Source: Paragorgia papillata
Lineage: Eukaryota > Cnidaria > Anthozoa > Scleralcyonacea > Coralliidae
DNA length: 64,000 nucleotides
NCBI GenBank assembly: GCA_035771165.1
Contig: JAWNZC010000368.1
Span: 2,948,501 to 3,012,500, forward strand
Reading direction: 5' to 3'
Shown here: one piece after another, positions 42,761-56,019 of the stretch
How the letters are laid out: each line of letters opens with the position of its first letter
How positions within the stretch are numbered: position 1 is the first letter of the stretch
Made by a program: the position numbers and the translations under genes
The notes under the pieces: generated by a model
Told to the model about the DNA's origin: nothing
The model's database searches: none
The model's input: the letters and a program-made list of their open reading frames with translations, nothing else

Positions 42761-43564
42761 ATGATTAATAAATCTAATCAAAGCTTTTATTCCAAACCCA
42801 GTCTCCTGGCTGGGCGAGGTCCCTACCAAAGGCGAAAAGCCAAGCTTCCCAAGTCAAAAAACGAGGAGGAGTCTAAAACACTCAGTGAGCAAGATGATGA
42901 CCAGGCTGATCGACTATTATTGGTCGGAGATTCGATGATTAAGAATATCCAGCAAGAAAAAATCGAAAGGGCATACCGTGGAAAGGCAGATTATCAATCT
43001 TACGGTGGAGCGACTGTGAGCGTCCTAAAGAATAAGATTAAGAGGAAAATCGCCAATAAGGGATATAACGCAATGGTGTTACACATTGGTACAAACGACC
43101 TAGTAAAGGAAGATGCTGTAACTGTTGCAAGTAGATTGGAAAATCTCATTCAAGATATAAAGCCTTACACAAATACACTAGCAATATCCAGTGTTATTAA
43201 ACGAAATGATGGGGGTGTGGCAGAGGAGAGAATCTCAACATTTAATGAACTTACTAAAGAACTGTGTACAAAGCTAAAAGTCCACTACATTGACAACCAA
43301 AACATAAATGGAACTCACCTAAACGGATCTAAATTACACCTAAACAGAAATGGGGATAAGATGCTCGGCAAAAGCATGTGTATGTATCTAAGATCCATAA
43401 GACACAACAAGTTTGACACTGAGCGCCATTACAACGATGAAACAAATTTTCTGAAGAGATTCACGAATCATGCCCCACACGAAACTACGTATATGAGAAG
43501 AAGTCAAACCAACAACTGGAGAAGATACCTCGAGTATGTACACCAGGTAACAACAACGATTTAG
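42761..43564 (+). CDS. LINE ORF1 with SGNH/GDSL esterase-like domain
   Basis: 267 codons. Residues about 50-205 carry the SGNH blocks: LLVGDSMI (block I, catalytic Ser in GDS), SYGGATV (block II Gly), LHIGTNDLV (block III Asn) and KLHLNRNGDKML (block V, His). An esterase-type ORF1 is known from some CR1 and related non-LTR retrotransposons, where it is thought to aid membrane or RNP interactions. The N-terminal 45 residues are basic. The start is the first ATG after the 5' end of the LINE. Confidence 0.75.
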   Translation: MINKSNQSFYSKPSLLAGRGPYQRRKAKLPKSKNEEESKTLSEQDDDQADRLLLVGDSMIKNIQQEKIERAYRGKADYQSYGGATVSVLKNKIKRKIANKGYNAMVLHIGTNDLVKEDAVTVASRLENLIQDIKPYTNTLAISSVIKRNDGGVAEERISTFNELTKELCTKLKVHYIDNQNINGTHLNGSKLHLNRNGDKMLGKSMCMYLRSIRHNKFDTERHYNDETNFLKRFTNHAPHETTYMRRSQTNNWRRYLEYVHQVTTTI

Positions 43565-43569
43565 TTGAT

Positions 43570-46473
43570 GTGAACACTTCAGAAAGGTATACAACTTTCG
43601 AAAGAACTTATGAGGGAAATAATAGCTGTAACCTGCTTGATGTGAACACTTCAGAAAGGTATACAACTTTCGAAAGAACTTATGAGGGAAATAATAGCTG
43701 TAACCTGAATAGTGATGTTAATAAAAGTACACAAGGTAAGGCTAATTCTAATTATGATCATGGTACCTCATCCGTGAATTTGATCCTTGAAAGTACACCA
43801 GATAATAACTCTACTCACCCGATAACATTAGAAAAATTAAAAGGATTTAGACTCGCCCACCTTAACATAGCTTCTTTACCAAAACATCTGGATGAGTTAA
43901 AATTGCTAATTAAAAACAAGCCAATTGATGTATTAAGTATAAATGAAACCAGACTTGACAACACAATAGACGATGAGGAGATAAACATTCCTGGCTACGA
44001 GTCCTTCAGAAAGGACAGAGCTAGAAATGGAGGTGGTGTGGCACTTTATGTGAGGAGTGTTTTTAACGTGATTAATAAAACACATTTAACTCCGGATGGT
44101 TTAGAAGCTGTGTGTGTTGAAATTATAAAACCAAAATCAAAAACCCATACAAATTATTTCAGTTTATCGCCCTCCAAATGCTGGACCTGAATATCTGGAT
44201 AAACTAGAGTGTTTTTTAAATGAGCTAGATAATGATAATAAAGAGATTATTCTAACCGGCGATCTAAACTGCGATCTATCGCTAAGCGTCCGTCATGCTC
44301 GTACAAACAAATTAATTGACCTTCTAAACATTCATCAGTTGGAACAAGTGATTACTGATCACACTAGAGTTACCTGTAGCCATCAATCTCTTATTGATAT
44401 CATAGCTACAAACCGACCAGAAAAACTATTAAAATCTGGCGTACTACATATTGGAATCAGTGATCACAGCCTTGTTTATGCCTGTTTTAAAATAGCAATA
44501 CCAAAAGAAAATCCTAAGCTTGTTGAAAGCCGAAGTTTTAAGAAATACAATGAAGAAAAACTTCAGAAGGGATTTACTCGATGCTCTTAATAAGTGTGAT
44601 TGGCATTCTACAGATCCTAACAAGTTATGGGATTTATTTAAATGCACATTTATTCTAATTTCTGAGATGCATGCTCCTTTGAAAACCAGAAAGGTTAGAA
44701 GTGAATATGCACCATGGATTACTCCAAATATTATCAGGGAGATGAACCATCGTGATTATTTAAAAAGAAAGGTTGTTGCCTCTAAATGTGAGAACAAGTG
44801 CGTAGCTTATAAGCGACAACGAAACCGTGTCAACAATTTGATTCGAACTGCCAAAAGAAAATTTTGTCTAGATACTATAGACGGTAACAGAAATAACCCA
44901 AAAGAAATGTGGAAGAACATCAATTTGGTATTAGGACGTCATGGCCGCAGCTCTAAAACAACACTCATATCATCAATTAAAGTAGATGATACAATATTTA
45001 CAAATGAAGATGAAATTTCCGAGACTTTAAATATGCACTTTAACGAAGTAGGTGAAAATCTTTCCACTAGATTAGGTGGAACTAATAGGGTATTTTCTGA
45101 ATATGTAACACCTATTCAAAATGAATTCAAATTCTCAACTATAACTGACGATCTTGTTGCAAAGCTCATTAACGAGATGAAGCCAAGTAAGGCAGCGGGT
45201 CTGGACAAAATACCAGCAAGACTATTGAAAGACTCTTCGCTTGTAATAGTTCCTTTTCTAACTGGCATTTTTAACCTATCAATTACTCAAGGTATTTTCC
45301 CAGATGACTTTAAACAAGCACGCATTTCACCAATATTTAAATCTGGTAATAAGGATGATTGCAATAACTATCGACCAATTTCAGTTATATCAGTTGTTTC
45401 TAAATTATTTGAGAAATTGGTTTATGGGCAACTAAATACATACCTAATGCAAAATGATGTTCTGACACGTTGCCAATCAGGGTTTCGTAGAGGGCACTCT
45501 ACCGCCACGTCTCTGCTAAGTACAACTGATACTTGGTTGGTTAATATTGATCGTGGTCTTATTAATGGTGTCTTATTTCTTGATTTAAAAAAAGCTTTCG
45601 ATACAGTCGATCATAAAATATTATTTAAAAAGTTAGAGCTGTGTGGTGTTAGAGGTACTGCGCTACAATGGTTCATTTCCTATCTAAGTAACCGTGGCCA
45701 AGTCTGTAAGGTGGGAAGAGCATTGTCTTCTATGAAGTATATGAAAACTGGTGTGCCTCAAGGGTCAAACTTAGGTCCTTTATTATTTTTAATTTATATA
45801 AATGACCTGCCTAATTGTTTGAAAAATTCCACTCCAGCTATATTTGCCGATGATACTAATATAACTGTAACCGGTAGTTCAGGGCAAGACATCGAAACAA
45901 AATTAAACCAAGAATTAGATAATTTACAGGACTGGCTATTAGCAAATAAACTTTCATTAAACATCAGCAAAACTGAATACATGATAATTGGATCCAGGCA
46001 AAGATTATCACAAATCGAAACGGATCCGCATATTTTCATCGAAAATCAAACTATTAAACGAGTAGGTAGCACCAAAACTCTTGGAGTTTTCATTGATGAA
46101 AAAACTAACATGGAAAACCAATATTGATAATATTTCTAAAAAAATATCTAAAGGGATAGGGGTTCTGCGAAGAGCCAAAGACGTTATCAGTAAAGAAAGT
46201 TTAGAAAGACTATATAAAGCTTTGGTGCTACCTCACTTCGACTATTGTTCCCTTGTCTGGGACAATTGTTCATGCGAATTAAAAGAAAGACTGCAAAAAT
46301 TACAGAATAAAGCCGGTCGCGTAATTACTGGTGACAGTTATTATTCATCGGCAACAGATACTTTAACAAAAATCGGCTGGAACACATTACAATGTAGGAG
46401 GGATGAGCAGCTCTTGTCCCTAGTAAATAAATGTGTAAGTGGAAACTCAAAACTAAGCATTTATTTAGTTTAA
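43570..46473 (+). pseudogene. LINE ORF2: AP endonuclease and reverse transcriptase, frameshifted
   Basis: Endonuclease pieces lie at 43570-44190 (LAHLNIASLPKHLDEL, SINETRLD, GGGVALYV) and about 44170-44590 (TGDLNC, LIDIIAT, GISDHSLVYA). The RT piece is 44520-46127 (NNYRPISVISVVSKLFEK, SGFRRGHSTAT, FLDLKKAFDTVDH, GVPQGSNLGPLLFLIYINDL, FADD). The C-terminal piece is 46081-46473. A 75-bp tandem duplication occurs at the start (43564-43710). At least three frameshifts make it non-functional. Confidence 0.82.
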
Positions 46474-47704
46474 CAGATCGAGATTGCTATGATTTAAGGA
46501 GCAACAATAGTAAATTGTATCTCCCTAAACCAAACACAAATGCTTTGAAAAGAACTTTTGGTTATCGAGGTGCCATGATGTGGAATACCTTGCCACAAAA
46601 TTAAATTTAAATTCATACATGTATATATACGTTGAAAGTTATAGCTCTTTTATTGATTTTACTTGTAAATAGTTAGTTTGTTAGTTAGTTAGTTATATAG
46701 TTAAGTTAATTTTAGAACTTTATGCACAAGTCAAGAATTTTATATATTAGTTGTACCATAGCCATTTTAGATTATTAGACATTTTTAGTATCACACGGCC
46801 CCATGAAAAACAACCCTTATAGACGGATTGATGTGGTTACCGTGTATAAAGATTGGTAAATAAATAAATAAATAAATAAATGCGGTCACTAATTCGCCCA
46901 ATATGGATTTGCTTCCGACGGGCCTGCTTTTGATTATTTCCATAAAAATAAAATGTTTCTGTCTTGTCTTGTTTTGCCCAGCTCCTAAATACCCGTCTCT
47001 GATATGAAAATTTAATTTATCATTGCAAAAAGTTGGTCATTATCATGACCCCCCCCCCCCTCCCCCCATCGTGATTCCTTCGCCACGTCCCTGAACTCAA
47101 GCAGTGCCCAGTACAGTTGATTTCTGCGTATAAACTTAAAGCTATGACATCTTGGCTGAGGGCCTAACATGTCAACTAGTACACTTGAAACATTAGTTAA
47201 AAGGCTATTCATATTTCAGAAAGATCCTGATTCGAACCAAAACAAGCACTCGTTCTGTCTCTTCGTCCAGTGGAAAGCTTGTCGTTTGAGCGAGAAAATC
47301 GAGGCGCGTTACGGAATTATTATTATAACACTTTGCATGTATGGTTTTATTACGCGATGCTGAATTACTGAACACGAAAAAGTATTGCACGTAAATGAGC
47401 ACTGACCGCCGTGCTTGCTTTAGTATAAAATATAAACAGTGAATACATATACAATAACTTAAATGCTGAAATACATACTATCGGTCTATACGCAGGCATA
47501 TGGTTTAGAAACCAGTCACTGATTCGCAAAAATTCACAAAATCGTTTAAACTATATATCGGCAGACCAGTAGACCACTGTCAGCTATCAACTCGTCGTGG
47601 ATTTCTTGGCGTCTTGTGATTGCATGCAAATAATCCATGACCTGAAGCGAAACTAGACTTTCAATCTTCCAGTGGTTGTTCTGGTACACGTTCGTAAACC
47701 CTTC

Positions 47705-48585
47705 CAGGGGCGGACTGGCCAGTCGGGCTTACTGGGCAAACGCCCGGTGGGCCCCTTGCCTGTTGGGCCCCTTGCCTGTTGGGCCCCCTTTGGGCCCTGT
47801 TGGGCCCCCTTTGGGCCCTTAAATTTTTTTTGACTTAAAAAAAGGCTATGTATCAATCAGGAAATACATGGTTAGGAAAAAATAATTATCTAGCGTTTAT
47901 AGTGGAAGCTATAGTTTCTTCCGACGTTTTGAGTTCCGGAATTATGAAGAAAGCAATTAAACGTGGTGCAGAGAAGGCGTAAGAAAAAGGTGGACGACTT
48001 GCAAGAAGCAGCTCCTCTGAAAAGAGAACAATGTTTAGGGTCCGTGGAGTTGGAGGGAAGTGCATGGACCAATCTTCGAGTCGTTCTTTACAATTTGTTG
48101 AGGTTACTCAAAAAGAAAATGTGGATCTAAAAAGTTTGAAACACTTCAGACATCTGATCTACAATCATATTAAAATATATGTTGTATTGTCGGTAAGTGG
48201 TTAGCGCATGGGAAAGAATGCGTACGGAAATGCGTCGTCCTTTGTTTTTATTGGTAACCCTCAGGCCTTAACAGGCTTTGACCTTACAGTCCATGCATAT
48301 TTTTACATTTAATATACTATTTAAAGCCTAATTTGGACAAAATCTTTGTTAAAAATGACGAAATGTGCCATTACAAACATGTTTTAAAACTATTAAAAGT
48401 TTGCTCAAAACTGCTGTCAGAATGCGGGTAATGCCATTTCAGAGACCCAAATTTCAAAAAAGTTCCGGGGGATGATCCCCCCGGACCCCCCTACACATGC
48501 GGACCCACAACAACTTGATTTGGAAACTGGGCCCCTCTTTACAGCAAATCGCCCAGGCCCCTCTGAGGTAGCCAGTCCGCCCCTG
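47705..48585. mobile_element. Non-autonomous hAT element, perfect 8-bp target duplication
   Basis: The ends are CAGGGGCGGACTGGCCA and TAGCCAGTCCGCCCCTG. AACCCTTC is duplicated at 47697-47704 and 48586-48593. GGGCCCCTTTGGGCCC repeats stand near the left end, and the shared motif TTCCGGGGGATGATCCCCCC near the right. The length is 881 bp. A decayed coding fragment may lie at 47950-48110. Confidence 0.92.
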
Positions 48586-48751
48586 AACCCTTCGGACATA
48601 CGAATAAGACTTCTGAAGTATGCCAATTAGCTTTTCGGCTTGATCACGTGATTGACGAAAACATTCTTACACACACACAACCTGGGTCATGACATAGCGG
48701 CTATGGTTTACTTTAGCAACCAGTATCCGCAAAAACCTCAATAACTTAAAG

Positions 48752-49258
48752 TGTACATGAAGTGAAAAAATCGAAATTTCACCCCCGTTTTTTATGATTG
48801 CATTTGAAAGAACATTTAAAATGACAAAGTAACATCTTTCGTAGAATTTCGTTTCCTTGCTTCATTCTTGATATATTCAGGTTTGTTTGATATGCAAATG
48901 CCATACTTATGACATCACACTGCATAATGACTTTTTAGAAAAGTATGATTTTCTTTGAGAGTGCTTACCGAAATTAATAAAAATTTGCACTTGCATGTAT
49001 ATAGCCATGAGTGGTCACTAAACGTGGGTAGCTGGGTGTAAAATATTTGGACCATCCTAAAATTGATGCTATCTCAAAACGTCGTTATGCAGTGTGATGT
49101 CATAAGTATGACATTTGCGTATCAAACAAACCTGAATATCTCAAGAATGAAGCAAGGAAACGAAATTCTACGAAAGACGTTACGTTGTCATTTTAAGTGT
49201 TCTTTCAAATGCAATCATAAAAAACTGGGGTGAAATTTCGTTGCATAGCCACTTTAAG
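48752..49258. mobile_element. Palindromic MITE, family A, long variant
   Basis: The arms begin GAAATTTCACCCC and end GGGGTGAAATTTCG. Internal AAATGACAAAGTAACATC and complement are present. The middle is diverged from the other copies (ATTTGGACCATCC). Confidence 0.75.
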
Positions 49259-49855
49259 TGAATCTGTTGCATAGTCTTCGAGCTATCAATTCTCAAAGTT
49301 TCGCATGACTAAATGTATTTGGCGAAATCTCAAACGCGCGGTTCATTGTTTGATGACGTATGTAGGGTGACGTCAGACTATGCCTAAGAACAATGGATTT
49401 CAGAATATTAGTCACCCTGCATACGTCATCCGCCCCGTGTATTCATTTCCAGTCTTTCGTTTGTAAAATTGAACTATGCCAAGGGAGCGATTTCGGCATT
49501 CAATATCTCGAAAGTCGAAACGCATATCACGTATTTATCTCATTTTTTTGGAAAATGATTATTTAGATTAGGAGCTTCAATTTTGGTAAAAAAAAATTAG
49601 ATCGCAGTTTTTCATTTCATGTACACTTAAGAACAAAAACTGATATGGCCGAACTTTCAACGACATTCTTCATAACTTTCGAAGTGGTTTCAAAGTAAAC
49701 GATAACATTTTTGGGGTTGGGGCACGTTAAATACTGTCATTTGGACAAGCAATATGTATTGGATTAAGCAAGTGTTTAGTGACTGGCCTTCTAGGATGGA
49801 CCGGTAATTTAACACTCTTTTATGAATGTCCACCACTATTTGTTGCATTTCTTGT

Positions 49856-50228
<373 letters not shown>

Positions 50229-50383
50229 CATTCATTAACATTTTTTAGATCTTGGTTGGCAAGATAAGCTATTTCCTGTAGTGATGCTCCAGTTGTTGCG
50301 ATATTCGTGTCAGCATACATTCGACCACTAGAATGTTGTAAACAACGTGGTAGATCATGAATATATACAAGACAGACAGACAC
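50229..50383 (-). pseudogene. LINE reverse-transcriptase fragment between GACA runs
   Basis: The minus strand reads VYIHDLPRCLQHSSGRMYAD, then TNIATTGASLQEIAYLANQD and LKNVNE. This is the catalytic region of a non-LTR RT. The YADD box has lost one Asp (MYADTN). It is only about 50 codons and is flanked by GACA microsatellite on both sides. Confidence 0.7.
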
Positions 50384-50384
50384 C

Positions 50385-50431
<47 letters not shown>

Positions 50432-50872
50432 ATTTTTGAAGCAAGTTTTTTTGGTAACATTTTTATTTTAAAGATAAAGTTGACTAAAGCCAGCCTGTTT
50501 TACAGGGATTACATTTTAACAAAACTGGTATACAAATTCTGACATTTTAAAGATTGACATCATTTGATTAAAGATTAAAAACTACAATGATTATATTTGT
50601 CATAATTTTATCAACAAATGAAGGTTTTATGATGTATATCAATAAAACACTTCTGTTAAGGTTACCATATACCTTACGGGATGACTCACCGCTCTCTCTA
50701 TAGCTGATCTGTATCTGATTTAAAACACGAGACGATAGCCGAGTGTTTTAGGTACTGCGAATGTTTTAAATGGCTTCAAAAACTATCCATATACAGTAAT
50801 AAGCTCATATAGAAATCAATTTTGAAAATTGAAGTTGTCAAAATCGAAGAAAAAGTTCATGGAAAATAGCGA

Positions 50873-51187
50873 GCGTGTCTCTATCACATATAGAGACACG
50901 TCACGGTTATGATTTTCCTTTGTGTTTTCTTCATGAATTATTAATGAGTTTTTGAAATATATTTCTAAAACTCATTAATAATTCATGAGGAAAACACAAA
51001 GAAAATCCATGTTTAATGAGGGTCTATGTATGTGATATAGATTCTTCTTGATTTGCATAAACCTTAGCTTTGATTTTCTCAACTTAGACAACGTTTTTTT
51101 TTTAGAAAAATTACTACGCGTCCGTTCTGTATCGGGATACAGGCACTGGGCTTCGCCTCGTGTCTGTATGCCCCGATACAGAACGGC
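50873..51187. repeat. Two foldback repeats
   Basis: 50873-51043 pairs CTTTGTGTTTTCTTCATGAA and ATTATTAATGAG with CTCATTAATAATTCATGAGG and AAAACACAAAG. 51118-51187 pairs CCGTTCTGTATCGGGATACA with TGCCCCGATACAGAACGG around GGCTTCGCC. Confidence 0.78.
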
Positions 51188-51204
51188 CACTCATTCCCTA
51201 AATA

Positions 51205-52099
<895 letters not shown>

Positions 52100-52510
52100 T
52101 CCGATCAAGAACATCACATCGTCGTTTCTTCCGTCACTATTTACTCGTTTTTCATATGAAAGTTGGCACAATACGAAACGAAACGTAGTCCAAAAATGTT
52201 TTTTTCGAAATAAATTCGTCTCGGAAGGTATACGGTAACGTTAAGTCATTTGTAATAAATTCTAATCAGGACTTTGTCCAATTACATTTCTAAAATGATA
52301 TATATGATACAGAATCCACTGTTTTACTTATGAGCTAAACTTCTGCGCCACTATTAAGCAATACTCGTCGAAATTAAATCAACATTTACTGTTGTGGCAA
52401 CAGAAGTTCCTAAAATATTATTGCAATTCATTGGATCATCCCTGACAAGTTTCGGTTAATCGAAACTCGCGTTGGACAAAGTAAGAAGTTCGTAAATAAA
52501 CTTTTAAAAT

Positions 52511-52698
52511 GCCTTTGACAGGAAAATTAAGTTTGTCTTATTGAACACTTAAAATGACAAAGTAACATATTTTGCAGTTTTTCGTTTCCTTGCTTCGTTG
52601 TTGAGATATTTCAGGTTGTTACCTTCGCGAGGTTATGTTTTCACCCGTGTTTGTTTGTTTGTTTGTTTGTTTGTTTGTTTGTTTGTTTGTTTGTTTGT
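52511..52698. repeat. Family A MITE half-copy and (GTTT)n
   Basis: The left arm (GGAAAATTAAGTTTGTCTTA to TTGAGATATTTCAGG) stops abruptly at 52620. Then GAGGTTATGTTTTCACCCGTG, (GTTT)n and CGCCAGGATATCTCACAAAA follow, an element of its own that seems to have replaced the right arm. Confidence 0.65.
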
Positions 52699-52929
52699 CG
52701 CCAGGATATCTCACAAAATACTGCACAGATTTTCATGAAAGTTTGTGGAAAGATTGATCATAGACAAAGGACCAACCAATAAAACGATTGACTCACGACA
52801 AACCACCGAAAGCAAAATAACTACTGTACACCAATTTCTCTGTTTCTACAATAATTTACCTACTAAAACTATTAAGAATATTTCTTAATACACCTATATA
52901 CAATATGATAAATAAATAGATAAATAAGT

Positions 52930-54130
52930 AAAATAACAATAAAAATTAAGTTGAGCATAAAATACAATTCCTGCAGTTATTATCAAGTATGCTTTCTAAG
53001 TCCTGTTTTCTAATATTCCTTTTAAAAGATTCTAGGCTAGGTTTATCTTTATCTTCTTTGGTTAATTTAGACCATATATAAGGGCCATAATATCTTAAAT
53101 AATGTTTACCGTATTTAACTGTACTGTATCGCGGTATGTTAAAATCTGCATTTCGCAGTTTGTAATGATTAATATTTTTTATGAAGATTTCATTTAAGTG
53201 AACAGGACTTAAATTGTTCTTAATTTTGTACATTAATATTGCTGTATCTTGAAGTCTTCTTTCTATTAATTAAACTTGGGAGATTAGCACGATTGAGTAG
53301 CTGCTGGTACGTAATAGTTGAGTCAGTTATATTATATACTGCTCTGAGGGCTCGCTCTTGAATTCGCTCTAACTTTCGTTTATCTGAAGCCCAACAAAAG
53401 TGCCACACCAAGTGACAACACGTGAGATGCGATAAGATTGCAGACTTGTAAAGTTGTCGCTTTGCAGATGTTGGAATTAACTTCCGTAAACGTAATATCA
53501 CCCCAACTTTTCTGCTACTTTTTCTTTCTACACACAGTGGTGACATGTTTATTAAAATCAAGAATTTCGTCAAGGTTTACTCCCAGTACTTTAAGATCTT
53601 CTCTGTTAGATATTTGGTAACCGCCAATACAAAGAGACACATCAATATCATTATCATTTGTTCGCTTTGGTTTTAACGTTATCGTTTGAAATTTTTCAGG
53701 ATTCGCTCTTAAAAAGTTTTCTTCGTACCAATTTGATGCTGTTACCATATCATTAACTAAATCATCTTTTACTTTTTGAATTTCTTTACCCATGGTGCAG
53801 AGTTGATGGTCGTCAGCATATAGATACAAATGTGGATTTTCCATCTGTAATGGCATATCATTTTGGAACATGTTCCACAATAACGGACCTAACGACGACC
53901 CCTGTGGACATCCTCGCTTAATATCCTTCCGTTCACTTGTTGTATTGCTAAGTCTAACTCTATTTTTTTTTATTATTTAAAAAAGAGCGAATCAGCTTTA
54001 GCGAAGCATCGTTGGACCCATAACTTTTAAGTTTTTGGATCATAAGTTTTGGATGAAAAGAGTCAAATGCCTTACTCAATTTGGCCAACATGTCTGATCG
54101 AGCTTCGTAAACTGACAAAGACTGTGTTGC
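52930..54130 (-). pseudogene. LINE RT C-terminal fragment
   Basis: In minus-strand order: LAKLSKAFDSFHPKLMIQKL (about 54120-53970), then LYLYADDHQLCTMGKE with the catalytic YADD (53880-53515), then KRQLYKSAILSHLTCCHLVW and LERIQERALRAVYN (53573-53220), then a C-terminal end (53233-52946, PYIWSKLTKEDKDKPSLESF). Frames shift between pieces, so it is dead. The family differs from the LINEs at 32663 and 42712. Confidence 0.82.
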
Positions 54131-54715
54131 CGGATGACCTTTTTCTAAGAAAGTTTAATGTTCAAGCAACTATGTGCAAAACCTATGGTAGTCCACGACC
54201 GAAATATGGTATTAAATAGCAGTCAAATGTCAGTGACAGGCTATGCTGAGAGCGTGAACTGGCATTATTAAATCTATATACAGTATTAATGGCGTAAAAT
54301 TGTATGCTGCAGTTGTCAATGTCATGCAAAATGTGTGTCATGAATGTGCAAACATTTATTCTACCTTTTACTGCATGTATGCATATATGTCTTGAAGAAC
54401 AATTAATGTATGGTTGCTCTTATAATTTTGATGACATTGCTGGACATCTTTTACATTCACTATTAAATATTACAGCCGTAATACTCGAGATGCTTGTTAT
54501 CTCAAGCTATTTCCTTTACCTTCTAACTAGATTGCATTGTTGTTTGACAAATTGTTGTAATGAAGATATTTAAATACTGTGTTAGTCAATTAAGTCAAAT
54601 TTTGTGAGTTGTTAGTTGTTATTTGATTGGCCTACTTTTGGTACAAGTGCAATCAAGCATTTTATTCATTCATACATGTGTTGGTCTGTGAGCTATGTTG
54701 TGACATACAGTACAT
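54131..54715. other. No gene recognised
   Basis: AT-rich sequence with a plus-strand frame of 89 codons (54304-54573) that is Cys-rich and hydrophobic but resembles nothing I know and lacks splice or start context. Confidence 0.4.
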
Positions 54716-55025
54716 GCGCATAATGACTTATCGAGAAAGTTTATATATCTTTGCTATTATCAAACCAAATTAATTCGAAGAACGCATGTGGGTGTGTTCC
54801 TCTCACAACACCAAACATGTAGATTTTCAAGTGATAATGTTTGATAATAGCAAAGATATATAACCGTCTCCGATAACTCATAACAAAATGTTTACTTTAC
54901 ATATAAAACAAACTGAAATATCTCGACAACGAAGCAAGGAAACAAAAACCTTCAAAAGATGTTACTTTCTCATTTTAAGTGTTCTTTCAAATAAGACCGA
55001 CGTAATTTCGTGCCATGGGCACGGT
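54716..55025. mobile_element. Family A MITE, partial
   Basis: It covers the centre and right arm (ATATCTTTGCTATTATC, CATGTGGGTGTG, AACGAAGCAAGGAAAC, TTCAAATAAGAC). The element at 55032 begins just after it. Confidence 0.7.
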
Positions 55026-55031
55026 CTAATC

Positions 55032-55325
55032 TACCCTGCGAGTCAGAGCCCCTCTCCAACCTGCGCAGGCTTGGGGGAAAAGTAGGCACTGCCAACTGCC
55101 AACAAACTCGATATTTCTTTTTGAGCATGCGTGAACGGTTGCCAAGATACTATTTTGGGCCCAGGCTCCAACGCGTTTTCCTGCTTAGGTTGTGTTCATA
55201 AACTAGAACTTGTTTGACCAGTTTAAAACCTGACTGACTCGCCCCAAACTTGGGGCGAAGATCGAGTTTGTTGCCAGAGCCCCCAAAGCCTGCGTAGGTC
55301 GAAAAGGGGCTCTACTTGTAGGGTA
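55032..55325. mobile_element. MITE with TACCCTGCGAGTCAGAGCC termini
   Basis: The ends TACCCTGCGAGTCAGAGC and GGGGCTCTACTTGTAGGGTA are imperfect inverted repeats, a diverged relative of 40033-40327. The flanks are GGTCTAATC and TGTCTAATC, a 9-bp duplication with one change. Confidence 0.78.
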
Positions 55326-55444
55326 TGTCTAATCAAGAACAAATCAAAACTATTTTAAAACTAAAAAACAAAATGCCATTAGTATATGGTTAAAAATTGG
55401 CGCTTACGGTTCCATGGTTTCCAAAGTGAGTTTCCGGTGATCTT

Positions 55445-55585
55445 CTACTCTTGATCCTTGTTGAGTTTTTCAAGGTCAATACTGGCGTAGGTAGTGTCTT
55501 CATGAATGCGGGCTCGCATCTTGGAACTGTCAGGCTGAAGTAGGACTGGGTCCAAGGAAGCGTAGGTCAAGGAGTCCGCCGGTGG
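55445..55585 (-). CDS. Receptor gene C, last exon: ITIM and ITSM-like tail
   Basis: On the minus strand TTCTTCTCTTTGATCGTTAG is followed by 46 codons and TAG. The piece opens PPADSLTYASLDPVLLQ and ends EDTTYASIDLEKLNKDQE. LTYASL fits the ITIM pattern and TTYASI the ITSM pattern. The two tyrosines are 25 residues apart. The exon begins in phase 0, matching the phase-0 donor of the exon at 63616-63337. The join across 7.75 kb is inferred, and another small phase-0 exon between them cannot be excluded. Confidence 0.68.
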   Translation of the reverse strand, partial: PPADSLTYASLDPVLLQPDSSKMRARIHEDTTYASIDLEKLNKDQE

Positions 55586-55620
55586 CTAACGATCAAAGAG
55601 AAGAATGGATTGTAAAAAGA

Positions 55621-55838
55621 GGATAAAGGACTGGGGACTAATCATCCTTACTCGCAGCTAGCCTGGTGCCCTGGCCCAATTTCAAAAGAAATATGGGCCA
55701 GGTAACCACTGGTTACAATCTTGCGTCATTCAGGGCTAAATCGACTTGTACGTCTGCGCATGCCTTGAATGCGTGAAAGTTTCAACCAATAGGAAAGCAG
55801 AAATCTTTAGTGGTTACCTGGGTACCAGGTACCAGGCT
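55621..55838. repeat. Dispersed-repeat start cut by a MITE
   Basis: GGATAAAGGACTGGGGACTA (the family at 25290 and 58262) is broken at 55660 by a MITE with AGCCTGGTGCCCTGGCCC termini, the second copy of the element at 6518-6723. It lies just upstream of the gene C acceptor. Confidence 0.72.
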
Positions 55839-56019
55839 AAAAGACGTGCCACGCTAAAAGACGTACCACCCGTGCTGGGTAAAGTGACTATTAATTGAGG
55901 CTAACATGATGGAACTACAGTAGCTCGTCGAATGTAACTGCGTGGGGAAACTATAGCAGACCCTCATTTGTTGTGGAATAAAATATGTCTCAACTTTCTG
56001 GGTCGTTTTTCAAACGTTA

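Larger units (their letters stand above)
42712..46880 (+). mobile_element. CR1/L2-like LINE with SGNH-esterase ORF1
   Basis: ORF1 (42761-43564) and ORF2 (43570 to about 46473, several frameshifts) are followed by a 3' end with an AAAT tail (46857-46880). The element is longer than the one at 32663 and still has both ORFs, but frame changes near 44190, 44520 and 46090 disable ORF2. Confidence 0.85.
42301..47093. mobile_element. hAT element carrying a nested LINE
   Basis: The ends are CAGGGGCGTGGCGA and TCGCCACGTCCCTG. Perfect 8-bp duplications AACTCAAG flank them at 42293-42300 and 47094-47101. C-homopolymer runs and the shared subterminal motif TTTCCGGGGGGCGTACCCCC are inside the ends. Most of the length is a LINE (about 42712-46880) that inserted into the hAT element later. 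No hAT transposase remains visible. Confidence 0.88.

Noticed and set aside
43564..43710. Short direct repeat taken as a CRISPR or attachment site
   Set aside because: It is a single 75-bp tandem duplication at the start of LINE ORF2.
54304..54573. 89-codon plus-strand frame as a gene
   Set aside because: No splice, homology or codon-pattern support, and the sequence is AT-rich between repeats.
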